Below are positions 1-7,574 of a DNA stretch of 48,057 nucleotides, in pieces. The translations under genes and the position numbers were made by a program. Within the stretch, counting starts at the first letter, position 1. Each line of letters begins with the position of its first letter. The stretch spans positions 1 through 48,057 of the forward strand of contig JAFVBF010000017.1 of NCBI GenBank assembly GCA_017480145.1. The letters run 5' to 3'. This DNA comes from Bacteroidales bacterium (GTDB lineage: Bacteria > Bacteroidota > Bacteroidia > Bacteroidales > P3). The notes beneath the pieces are model-generated. The model worked only from the letters and a program-made list of their open reading frames with translations. It ran no database searches and was not told the DNA's origin.

Positions 1-261
1 AGAGGCTATATATTGGGCAGTTTCCTCCTCAATCCTGTTATTCAAACGCTTTACAACCATCTCATGAGTCACCAATCATTCCGTTATCCGTTCATTTTTG
101 TCGGACAGCCTATATAATCTAATGAGAGGCAAAAAATTATGGACTTGCTTTTCAAAAAGAAAATCCGCAACACCCGTTTATCGGTATTGTGGATGGGCAT
201 TTAATGCCATTTTGATTTTTATCGGACGGCAATATATACAAATAAAGTTTCACAAACACGA

Positions 262-282
262 TTCTAATGACGGTCATTAGAA
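262..282. repeat. 21-bp perfect palindrome, operator-like
   Basis: Two 10-bp arms, TTCTAATGAC and its reverse complement, flank a single central G. The core half-site CTAATGAC appears a third time at 302-309. A short-centre palindrome with an extra half-site is what dimeric repressor operators look like, and a regulator remnant lies about 150 bp away. That it is an operator is inference. It could also be a decayed insertion-sequence end. Confidence 0.4.
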
Positions 283-425
283 ATACACGAGGCATTAACC
301 GCTAATGACCAATTTGGGATTATTGCTGTCCACTAAAAGTTGAAAGTATCCAATTCTCATGTTTGATTGTCCCATAAACAGACTTTACTGATTCGTTGTT
401 CAGAAAGCAAAAAAGCTTCCATACT

Positions 426-590
426 TCACATCGCATTTTTTAGCGGACAGCCGGTATCGCTGGCAGTCTGTGTGATGGCATTCACGCTTCCGCTATTATA
501 ACCCCCTATCGTGGCAGTCTGCGAGGTGGAAGACCTCAGCATTTCTCCTTCACCCGTGAGCAGCCATTCAAAGGAAATGTATGGGTAGAA
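426..590 (-). pseudogene. remnant of an XRE/phage-repressor-like regulator (C-terminal part)
   Basis: Read on the minus strand, 54 codons run from an in-frame stop (591-593) to a TGA at 426-428. The segment WLLTGEGEML near its start is a motif I recognise from the end of the helix-turn-helix region in Bacteroidota XRE-family and prophage-type repressors, where it usually reads (N/D)-x-x-WLLTGEG(E/D)ML. The helix-turn-helix itself is missing upstream, and the part after the motif is low in complexity. It is therefore best read as a 5'-truncated remnant. The family assignment rests on this one motif. Confidence 0.4.
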
Positions 591-938
591 TTACAGGCTA
601 ATAATTTTCATTGCATTACAAATCTAATCAGCAATAAAAACAACGCATAATATAAGGACAAAACCACACAAGTTCTGCAAATAGCGAAAAGAGGAGGCAG
701 CATGACGAAAAGCCCCCCATTCCGTAAGGCCAATAAAGTGTGGAGACAACATGGAGGCAGACAGCAAATGTTTTAGCAGACCATTATTATTCATAATTTT
801 AATTAATCAGTAAAGCCGGAGCAACAGGCATACAAAGACAATACAAGAATCCATCCCAATAGCATTACTAACAACTATAAACCATATATATAAGCCAATT
901 TAAACCAGAATCAAGACTGTTACATCAGAAAAAACAAC

Positions 939-946
939 TATCTTTG
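939..946 (+). promoter_or_regulatory. Bacteroidota -7 box upstream of the glycan operon
   Basis: TATCTTTG matches the Bacteroidota -7 consensus TAnnTTTG exactly and is followed by C, as is common. It lies about 90 bp before the cytidylyltransferase start at 1037, leaving a leader of roughly 85 nt. I see no clear -33 TTG at the ideal spacing. Confidence 0.55.
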
Positions 947-1036
947 CAAAAGCAATATTTGATTATTTTAAAACAATAGTTTATTTAATCACTCAAATAG
1001 CGAAGACCACCTAAGACAAAACCACCATCAAAAGTC

Positions 1037-1792
1037 ATGAATGAATTGGAAACGAAAATAGTGGCAGTAATTCCTGCAAGGTATAAGTCCAGCCGCTTTC
1101 CAGGCAAACCGCTGGCGGATATCTGCGGCAAACCGATGATTTGGTGGGTCTGCCAACAGGTTCGCAAGGTACGGGGGTTGAGCGATATTGTGGTAGCTAC
1201 TGACAGCGACGAGATACAGTCCGTTTGCAGACAGTTTGGCATCAATGCCATGATGACCGGCGAGCATCCCACCCACGTACACCGCATTCACGAGGTCAGC
1301 CAACACGTCGCAGCAGACTATTACATCGTGGTCTGTGGCGATGAGCCGCTAATCAGCGAGTCCGTCATACAGGCTGCGCTACCAGACGCTCCCCCCACCA
1401 CACAAATGTATGTCGGAGGGTTGTGTCGCTATATGAGCGACCCCGCCGAAGTCATAGATCCCGCCAACATAAAAGTTGTCACCAACGAGGCTGACGAATG
1501 CGTCTTGCTAAGTCGAGCCGCCGTACCATTCCCATACAAGACCATTCTGTTCAAATACAAGAAAGTCATCGGTGTGGAGTGCTACAACAAGCCAGCCTTA
1601 GACTTCTTCGTTACCACGCCAAAGGGATTTTTAGAAACGGTTGAGGACGTGACGCTGCAACGCTTTTTGGAAAACAAGATCCATATAAAATACAAACGGG
1701 TGGAATCCGATTCTCTGTCGGTTGACACTCCCCGAGATCTGGAAAAGGTGAGACAAATCATTGAGAATAAGAAACAAGCGTATGGCCTCTGA
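1037..1792 (+). CDS. CMP-Kdo-synthetase-like cytidylyltransferase (divergent KdsB family)
   Basis: 251 residues, the usual length for KdsB-type CMP-sugar synthetases, which activate 2-keto-3-deoxy acid sugars with CTP. The N-terminal nucleotide-binding loop IPARYKSSRFPGKPL (residues 12-26) and the metal-binding CGDEP (about 100-104) are clear. Two otherwise conserved KdsB stretches differ. The GTER/GTDR-type loop is replaced by HVHRIHE near residue 80, and the NVQGDEP motif reads VVCGDEP. This suggests a substrate other than Kdo. It is the first gene of a six-gene operon, and its end overlaps the aldolase start by 11 bp. A housekeeping kdsB for lipid A-Kdo is probably elsewhere. The fold is confident; the substrate is unknown. 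Confidence 0.75.
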   Translation: MNELETKIVAVIPARYKSSRFPGKPLADICGKPMIWWVCQQVRKVRGLSDIVVATDSDEIQSVCRQFGINAMMTGEHPTHVHRIHEVSQHVAADYYIVVCGDEPLISESVIQAALPDAPPTTQMYVGGLCRYMSDPAEVIDPANIKVVTNEADECVLLSRAAVPFPYKTILFKYKKVIGVECYNKPALDFFVTTPKGFLETVEDVTLQRFLENKIHIKYKRVESDSLSVDTPRDLEKVRQIIENKKQAYGL

Positions 1793-3386
1793 TGTAAAAA
1801 TACTGGACTGCACTCTGCGCGATGGTGGCTATGTGAACGACTGGGACTTCGGGCACAGCGTGATTACAGGCACCTACAAACGGCTCGATGCCGCAGGCGT
1901 GGACTACATTGAGATTGGGTTCCTGGATAGTCGCAGAACCTTCGACCCCGACAGATCCATCATGCCCGACACGCAGTCTGCCAACCAGATATTCCAGGGA
2001 GTGGAGAAACAGCACGCCATACCCGTGGCCATGATAGACTATGGCACCTGCGACATCGACAACATCGGTCCCTGCGAGACAACATTCATCGACGGCATAC
2101 GAGTCATCTTCAAAAAGGAACGCATCCCAGAAGCACTGCCCTACTGCAAGGCCATCAAGGACAAAGGATACAAACTATTCATCCAAGCCATCTCCATAAC
2201 GGCCTACTCCGATCAGGAAATCATAGAGTATGTAAAACTGATTAACGAAATCAAACCCTATGCGTTTTCCATCGTGGATACCTATGGACTACTCGACAAG
2301 AAGACCCTGGGACGCTATTTCTACCTGATAGACCACAACCTGAACCCCGAAATACGCATGGGCTACCACGGGCACAACAACTTCCAGCTGGGATTCAGCA
2401 ACACGGCCAAATTCCTTTCTTTCGACACCGACCGCGAGCTGATTGCCGACTCCACGGTCTATGGCATGGGCAAAAGTGCAGGCAACTGCCCAAGCGAGCT
2501 GCTTGCCATGCACCTCAACGAATACTACAAGAAAAATTACAACCTCAGCATGTTTCTTGAGGTGGTCGATACCGACCTCTACGCCATCTATCAGAAACAC
2601 TACTGGGGCTATAAGTATGACTTCTACATTGCGGCCATGCAGCGATGCCACCCCAACTACGTTCAGTACCTGCTTGACAAAAAGACGCTTTCTGTGACAT
2701 CGGTCAACGAGATTCTATCCTCCATACCGGATGACAAGAAACTACACTATGATAAAGCATGGATTGCGCAAGCCTATATAGACTATCAGAGCAAGAAGAT
2801 TGACGATACGGAGGCATACCAGCACCTACGACACATCGCTTCACTGGGTCGTCCCATACTGCTTCTCGGGCCAGGAGAATCGGTAAGAACCCGACAGGCA
2901 GCAATACTGAGCGAGATTGAGCGACTGAATCCCGTGGTATTTTCTGTCAACTTCTTCACCGAGCACTACCCCATTGACTATGTGTTCATAAGCAATGGCA
3001 AACGATACTCCAAGCTGGCAGATGTGCTGCACCAACAATCCATCGAAGCCTCATTGATTCTCACATCCAATATCACCGCACTGGATGCCTACCAACCCGA
3101 TTGGGTCCTCAACTACGAGTCACTGTTGAACAACAATTGCGAAAAGATAGACAACTCGCTAATCCTCACTCTTTCCATGCTACACCGCCTCGGTGTGGAG
3201 GATGTGCTACTGGCTGGTTTTGATGGCTTTGGCAATGCCGGAGACGACTACTACATTGCCTCATACGATTTCGCAAACTCCGACAGAAGCGGCTTCAACG
3301 ATGCCATGTCGAGAGATTTAAGCCACATTCACCACAATGCCATCCGGCTTAATTTCATCACCCCAACAAGATATGTCATTGAATAA
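1782..3386 (+). CDS. HMGL-type aldolase fused to a GT42/DUF115-like Rossmann domain
   Basis: 534 residues from ATG 1782; a TTG seven codons upstream is less likely. Residues 1-300 form an HMGL/DRE-TIM-type aldolase like 4-hydroxy-2-oxovalerate aldolase. It has the opening LDCTLRDGGY (metal Asp, catalytic Arg), HGHNN near 196-200 (the two metal His) and a following GKSAGNCPSE loop. Such enzymes condense or cleave 4-hydroxy-2-keto acids, usually with pyruvate. From about residue 356 a second domain begins with LLGPGES, followed later by DYVFISN and a late LLLAGFDGF. This pattern resembles GT42 sialyltransferases and DUF115/MptE-like proteins. Ordinary members end before this domain. The gene is translationally coupled on both sides. 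I infer synthesis of an acid sugar for the neighbouring cytidylyltransferase. The second domain's role is unproven. Confidence 0.7.
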   Translation: MASDVKILDCTLRDGGYVNDWDFGHSVITGTYKRLDAAGVDYIEIGFLDSRRTFDPDRSIMPDTQSANQIFQGVEKQHAIPVAMIDYGTCDIDNIGPCETTFIDGIRVIFKKERIPEALPYCKAIKDKGYKLFIQAISITAYSDQEIIEYVKLINEIKPYAFSIVDTYGLLDKKTLGRYFYLIDHNLNPEIRMGYHGHNNFQLGFSNTAKFLSFDTDRELIADSTVYGMGKSAGNCPSELLAMHLNEYYKKNYNLSMFLEVVDTDLYAIYQKHYWGYKYDFYIAAMQRCHPNYVQYLLDKKTLSVTSVNEILSSIPDDKKLHYDKAWIAQAYIDYQSKKIDDTEAYQHLRHIASLGRPILLLGPGESVRTRQAAILSEIERLNPVVFSVNFFTEHYPIDYVFISNGKRYSKLADVLHQQSIEASLILTSNITALDAYQPDWVLNYESLLNNNCEKIDNSLILTLSMLHRLGVEDVLLAGFDGFGNAGDDYYIASYDFANSDRSGFNDAMSRDLSHIHHNAIRLNFITPTRYVIE

Positions 3387-4038
3387 GCCTCAGGCCATAC
3401 TTTTCGACTTAGACGGCACATTGCTTGACACCAGTGCAGGCATCAGCCACAGCGTTAGGTTTACAGCGCGGCAGATGGGTTTAGGCGAAATTGCCGACAA
3501 AGATATCGCAAGCTTCATCGGCCCCCCTATTGAGGTATCGTTTCGAAACCACTGGCATCTTGATGCCGAACGTCTGCCAGAGGCCGCAGCCGTTTTTCGC
3601 AACAACTACCGTTCCGAATCCCTATTCATGGCACAGCCCTACCCTGGCATAGAGCCACTGCTTTCCCTCCTACAACAGTCGGGGATAAGGGTAGGCGTGG
3701 CCACCTACAAACGGGAATCCTATGCACTACGTATCCTGTCTCATTTCGGCCTGACAGAATATCTGTCGGTTGCGCACGGCAGCGATGAAGAAGGCTTGAT
3801 GAACAAAGCCGACATCATCAAATGCTGCCTCTCTGAAATGGGAGAAGTCGGAAACAACGCCATTTACGTGGGTGACACCGAACACGATGCCAAAGGGGCG
3901 GCAATGGCCGGCATTCCCTTTATCGCCGTCTCATGGGGATTTGGATTCTGCGACGGCATCACCCCAACCAATTATCCCTGCGCAGGCATGGCGCATTCGC
4001 CAGCGGAAATAGCAATCCTTTGTGGCCTAAGCCAATAA
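3373..4038 (+). CDS. HAD-superfamily phosphatase, phosphoglycolate-phosphatase-like
   Basis: 221 residues from ATG 3373, which overlaps the aldolase end by 14 bp; an in-frame ATG at 3337 would give a much longer overlap and an atypical N-terminus. HAD motif I is FDLDGTLLDT at about residues 10-19, with the nucleophile and acid/base Asp. The cap helix region follows, a Lys-containing motif (TYKRES) lies mid-protein, and motif IV reads GDTEHDAKGA. This is the HAD-IA subfamily with a C1 cap. It lacks the Cys/His zinc loop of GmhB, so it is unlikely to supply the heptose bisphosphatase missing from the operon at 15972. In context it probably removes phosphate from the sugar made by the aldolase. 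The substrate is inferred only from position. Confidence 0.75.
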   Translation: MSLNKPQAILFDLDGTLLDTSAGISHSVRFTARQMGLGEIADKDIASFIGPPIEVSFRNHWHLDAERLPEAAAVFRNNYRSESLFMAQPYPGIEPLLSLLQQSGIRVGVATYKRESYALRILSHFGLTEYLSVAHGSDEEGLMNKADIIKCCLSEMGEVGNNAIYVGDTEHDAKGAAMAGIPFIAVSWGFGFCDGITPTNYPCAGMAHSPAEIAILCGLSQ

Positions 4039-4065
4039 CAGTACCAACCATCTCCATTTTCCGTA

Positions 4066-5085
4066 ATGAAGCATCTATTTCACGTGGCAAGCCACCTGCA
4101 CTTTTTTCTCGCCCACAGAATCATCAACTGCTGGGGACTGGGGGCGGACAACTGCGTATTGCTCCTGACAAGAGGCTACCGCATTCCCGAGCCGTTCGAC
4201 AGCACCTACCAGCACCAGATACCCACGCAGTATAACGTCACCCCAACCCAAGGCCGCATATTCTGCGGATGGAGGATTTTGAAAACCCGAAGAAACAGGA
4301 TTGCCTTTGACCGCTTGCTGGATGCCGAATTGCAGCAGGACGATTTTCTCTGGTACACGCCGGTATGCAACAACGACATCTGTAGTTTGGTGGTGACAAA
4401 GCCCCACTGCAAAGGATATTATGTCACCGAAGACGGCGTAAACGCCTACCGCACATTCAATCCCCAGTCATTCACGGGATGGAGCTACTGGATTTATCTA
4501 TTGATTCTGAAACCGATATACCCACGTTTTTTCGCTGTCAAAAACCACCTGATTACCACAGACCATCCCAAATTCAAAGGATGCGTCGCCATTGACCAAC
4601 GCTGCTTCCCGCTTCATCAGCAATATCTGAAAACAGTAGGCTCACCTTGGATAAAAGAAGAACTGACTCCCGCGCCTGATGCCATCCTCTCCATTGACCC
4701 GCTGTTCATGCGCGAAGAACGGGATACCATAGTACAAGTCTATCAAAGGCTTGCCGCCATTTTCCGAGACAAGGGCTATAACACCGTCGGCTATAAATAC
4801 CACCCCGTATTCGATGCAGCAGATAATAAAGCAGAACGCGACCGCATAGAAGCGTTGATTCAGAGCCTCTTCAAGGAGCTGAAGATGACACTGCTCCCCA
4901 AAGCGTCGGTACTCGAAAACCTGCTCTACACCTATCACGCCGACTTCTATTCCGACTCCTCGTCCGTGGGTATCTACGCGGCCCTTAACGGCTCAAAGGT
5001 GTACAGCTACTACCCTCTTCTTCACAATTTCGACCTCAAGCATCAGGTTCCCTTTTTCACCGAATATGCAGAACCCATAGCTTAG
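4066..5085 (+). CDS. sialyltransferase-like glycosyltransferase (GT52/POLYST type)
   Basis: 339 residues, no signal peptide. Bacterial sialyltransferases of GT38, GT52 and GT80 share a D/E-D/E-G motif, an HP motif and C-terminal Ser motifs. Here they appear in order as TEDG (about 121-124), KYHP (244-247) and SDSSSVGIYAAL near residue 300. These enzymes use CMP-activated acid sugars as donors. That fits the CMP-sugar synthetase two genes upstream and makes this the natural user of its product. The gap after the HAD gene is 27 bp. Overall similarity beyond the motifs looks low, so the exact family is uncertain and the donor may not be sialic acid. No neuB- or neuC-like gene is in the window. 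Confidence 0.6.
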   Translation: MKHLFHVASHLHFFLAHRIINCWGLGADNCVLLLTRGYRIPEPFDSTYQHQIPTQYNVTPTQGRIFCGWRILKTRRNRIAFDRLLDAELQQDDFLWYTPVCNNDICSLVVTKPHCKGYYVTEDGVNAYRTFNPQSFTGWSYWIYLLILKPIYPRFFAVKNHLITTDHPKFKGCVAIDQRCFPLHQQYLKTVGSPWIKEELTPAPDAILSIDPLFMREERDTIVQVYQRLAAIFRDKGYNTVGYKYHPVFDAADNKAERDRIEALIQSLFKELKMTLLPKASVLENLLYTYHADFYSDSSSVGIYAALNGSKVYSYYPLLHNFDLKHQVPFFTEYAEPIA

Positions 5086-5110
5086 TTTCACTGCCAAGAA
5101 AGAAATCATT

Positions 5111-6121
5111 ATGGTAAAAGTATCCATCATCCTGCCCGTTTACAGCGTGGCAGAATACATAGAGAAATGTACACGCTCACTGCTGGCGCAGACGCTACAA
5201 GACATGGAGTTTATCTTTGTGGACGACCATGGGCCAGACAACAGCATCGAATTGGCAAGACAAGTAATTGCCGGACACCCGCGCGAAGACCAGTTTCGAT
5301 TTCTACGTCCCGAACACAATCTTGGAGCCGGAATGGCCCGCAACTACGGGATGGATGCCGCACAAGGGGAATATATAGGCTTCGTCGATAGCGATGACTG
5401 GATAGAGCCCGACATGTTCGAAAGCCTCTACAACGAGGCTCGCCGATCGAACTGCGACCTCTGCTGCTGCCAAATGCAGAAGGTTTATCCCGACGGTTCT
5501 CGGGGCGAGTTGCTGGAAAATCCATACGTGGATGGCAACAAACTCACCCACGCTCGACGGGCGCATATTCTGTCAAACTACCTCTCTCTATTCGCCTCGA
5601 TGATCTACCGGCGCGAGATGATAGAACAACATGCCATCCGATTCCCCGAAGACAGGTCGGCAGACGACAGTTACTTTGTTGGCTGTGCATGGATGATGGC
5701 TCAGAGCGTGGGCTATGTGAAGAAGCCTCTCTACAACTACCTGATACGTCCCTGCTCGGTAACCACCACCAAGGACAGCACCAAGTACCAGAAACGCATG
5801 AAGGTCTTCGAGAAATTGGTTCAATATGCCAAAGAGCACGGGGTGTATGACGAGTTCCAAAACGAAATAGACTTCATGTACACGCGCAAGGGCTATCTCT
5901 CTTCAGCCATCAACTACGTCATCAACTCAACTGAACCCAAACCATCGACACTGCGCGACATTGCAGCACAAAGCAGTCTGGTGACACCACAATACAGAAA
6001 CAGCACTTACGTACGCCATAGCCTGCCAATCCAAGGGCTGGACTGGCTGATACGTCATTGTCCTTCGCTGGCCATTCCCGTGCTGAGAGTCTATGCCAAG
6101 CAGAAAAACATTGTAAGCTAA
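5111..6121 (+). CDS. GT2-family glycosyltransferase
   Basis: 336 residues. The GT-A fold is shown by the opening VSIILPVYSVAEYIEKC (residues 4-20), the nucleotide-binding VDDHGPDNS (about 37-45) and the metal-binding DSDDW (about 93-97). These transfer a sugar from a nucleotide donor to a growing glycan on the cytoplasmic face. No membrane segments are obvious, so it is a short soluble or peripheral enzyme. It lies 25 bp after the sialyltransferase-like gene and 19 bp before the mutase-like gene, in one transcription unit. Donor and acceptor cannot be told from sequence. Confidence 0.9.
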   Translation: MVKVSIILPVYSVAEYIEKCTRSLLAQTLQDMEFIFVDDHGPDNSIELARQVIAGHPREDQFRFLRPEHNLGAGMARNYGMDAAQGEYIGFVDSDDWIEPDMFESLYNEARRSNCDLCCCQMQKVYPDGSRGELLENPYVDGNKLTHARRAHILSNYLSLFASMIYRREMIEQHAIRFPEDRSADDSYFVGCAWMMAQSVGYVKKPLYNYLIRPCSVTTTKDSTKYQKRMKVFEKLVQYAKEHGVYDEFQNEIDFMYTRKGYLSSAINYVINSTEPKPSTLRDIAAQSSLVTPQYRNSTYVRHSLPIQGLDWLIRHCPSLAIPVLRVYAKQKNIVS

Positions 6122-6140
6122 CACAACCAATCCTCAAACC

Positions 6141-7409
6141 ATGGACCTAATCGTAGGAGCAGGCATTTCGGGTCTGGGCTATGCCGCATCAACCCCGAAT
6201 GATTATCAACTGATAGAGCGCAGCAACGACATTGGCGGCTATTGCAAGACCTTCTACAATGGCGAATATGTGTGGGACTGCGCCGGCCATTTTTTTCACT
6301 TCCAACACCCGGAACTACGAGACTTCGTGATGAGCAACATTCCTGACGAAGAAGTCATTCAGGTTCGCAAACAAACGCAAATATATTACAAAGGACGGCT
6401 CATCGACTATCCCTTTCAAATGAACATCCACCAGCTGGAACAACAAGAGTTTATTGATTGCCTGTACGACCTCTTCAACATTCCCGAAGAAGCCGATAGC
6501 CCAGCCTCGACTTTCAAGCAGATGCTATATGCCAAATTTGGCAAAAGCATCGCCGAGAAGTTCCTCATCCCCTACAATGGCAAACTCTATGCCACCGATC
6601 TCGACAAACTCGACGTAGACGCCATGGGGAGGTTCTTCCCATACGCCAACAAAGAGCAGATTATCAGAAACTTTAGAAATCCGAGCAGCCAATCCTACAA
6701 TGCCACGTTTCTCCACCCGCTACGGGGATGCATACGAATCATAGACTCCGTCGCCTCGCACGTCGATATGAAACGTGTAACCCTGGGAGAAGAACTCATA
6801 GCCATAGATATGAAACAGCACACAGCACAGACCACGCGTCGAATGCTGACCTATGACAGACTGATTTCATCTATCCCGTTTCCACAGTTGCTAAGCCTCT
6901 GCTCCGTGAACTATGACCCAGCCATATATAGCTGCAACAAGGTTTTGGTATTCAATCTCGGATTCGACAAAAAAGGTCCTGAACGACAAAATAACTGGAT
7001 TTACTATCCCGACCCATCCTTGGTGTTCTACCGCGTAGGCTTCTACGACAACATACTGCAACAGGACCGAATGTCACTCTACGTTGAAATTGGATTTGGA
7101 CAAGGAGACCAAGTTCCGCCGGCAGACACCCTGCTGGAACGCGTGCTGGATGACCTTAGAAAAATAGGTGTGCTGACCGACCAACGACTGGAAGCCTACA
7201 ACACGGTGCTAATGGATCCTGCCTACGTACACATCACGCACCAATCGGAGACCGACAAGGCAGAAAAGATGGCACTGCTATCCAACAACGACATCTATTC
7301 CATAGGCCGCTATGGCGCATGGAAATACTGCTCTTTAGAAGACAACTTACACGACGCCATACAACTGGCCGAAAAGTTATCGCAACAGAAAGATTCCCTA
7401 CACCTTTAG
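6141..7409 (+). CDS. UDP-galactopyranose-mutase-like / NAD(P)-binding amine-oxidoreductase-like flavoprotein
   Basis: 422 residues. It opens with the dinucleotide-binding motif VGAGISGLGYA (residues 5-15), followed by an acidic ERSNDIGGYCKTF segment where FAD ribose and pyrophosphate bind. A GHFFHF stretch near residue 50 recalls the substrate-side region of UDP-galactopyranose mutase and protoporphyrinogen-oxidase-like relatives. The C-terminus has a YSIGRYGAWKYCS segment typical of the FAD-contacting end of this superfamily. In polysaccharide loci such proteins often convert UDP-galactopyranose to the furanose form. A different redox step on a sugar is possible. It is the last gene of the operon. 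Confidence 0.65.
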   Translation: MDLIVGAGISGLGYAASTPNDYQLIERSNDIGGYCKTFYNGEYVWDCAGHFFHFQHPELRDFVMSNIPDEEVIQVRKQTQIYYKGRLIDYPFQMNIHQLEQQEFIDCLYDLFNIPEEADSPASTFKQMLYAKFGKSIAEKFLIPYNGKLYATDLDKLDVDAMGRFFPYANKEQIIRNFRNPSSQSYNATFLHPLRGCIRIIDSVASHVDMKRVTLGEELIAIDMKQHTAQTTRRMLTYDRLISSIPFPQLLSLCSVNYDPAIYSCNKVLVFNLGFDKKGPERQNNWIYYPDPSLVFYRVGFYDNILQQDRMSLYVEIGFGQGDQVPPADTLLERVLDDLRKIGVLTDQRLEAYNTVLMDPAYVHITHQSETDKAEKMALLSNNDIYSIGRYGAWKYCSLEDNLHDAIQLAEKLSQQKDSLHL

Positions 7410-7424
7410 CCAATAGGGAAACTC

Positions 7425-7447
7425 ATAAGTTTAGGGGACAAACTTAT
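7425..7447 (+). repeat. hairpin overlapping a short direct repeat, possible weak terminator
   Basis: Eight-base arms ATAAGTTT and AAACTTAT flank a 7-nt loop, 16 bp after the end of the mutase-like gene. The sequence TTTAGGGGACAAAC is also repeated directly about 17 bp later with one extra G (ending near 7461). There is no T-run after the stem, so terminator function is doubtful. The rest of the gap to 7574 shows nothing else. Confidence 0.3.
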
Positions 7448-7574
7448 TTAGGGGGACAAACACAGCCACAGTCCTCATTCAAACCCTCTTTCCTCTCAAC
7501 CCACGTCACACCTACCCAACCGAGCCGTCCTCGGCTTCGATAATTTATGCGTTACGCAGATTTCAGCGACCTTC

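Larger units (their letters stand above)
1..938. other. gene-poor left end with degenerate sequence
   Basis: No convincing intact gene is visible here. Frame 1 is open from the window edge to a TAA at 115-117 and could be the last 38 codons of a truncated gene, but nothing identifies it. The motif TTTTTnnCGGAC(A/G)GC occurs three times (about 95-110, 216-230, 436-451), which looks like decayed repeat or insertion-sequence material. An XRE-regulator remnant and a 21-bp palindrome are listed separately. The 60-codon open frame at 98-280 has no recognisable features and I do not call it a gene. Confidence 0.5.

Noticed and set aside
98-280. 60-codon plus-strand frame at the left end
   Set aside because: No motif, no promoter and atypical composition; it lies in degenerate sequence.
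1761-1781. TTG start for the aldolase
   Set aside because: The ATG at 1782 gives the normal N-terminus just before LDCTLRDGG, and the extra seven residues are basic and unlike the family.
3373-4038. HAD gene as the missing gmhB
   Set aside because: It has a C1-cap HAD-IA layout and lacks the Cys/His zinc loop of GmhB, and it lies in a different operon.
7519-7536. CCGAG/CTCGG hairpin between the mutase-like gene and yfhO
   Set aside because: Only five base pairs and no T-run on either strand, so terminator function is not supported.
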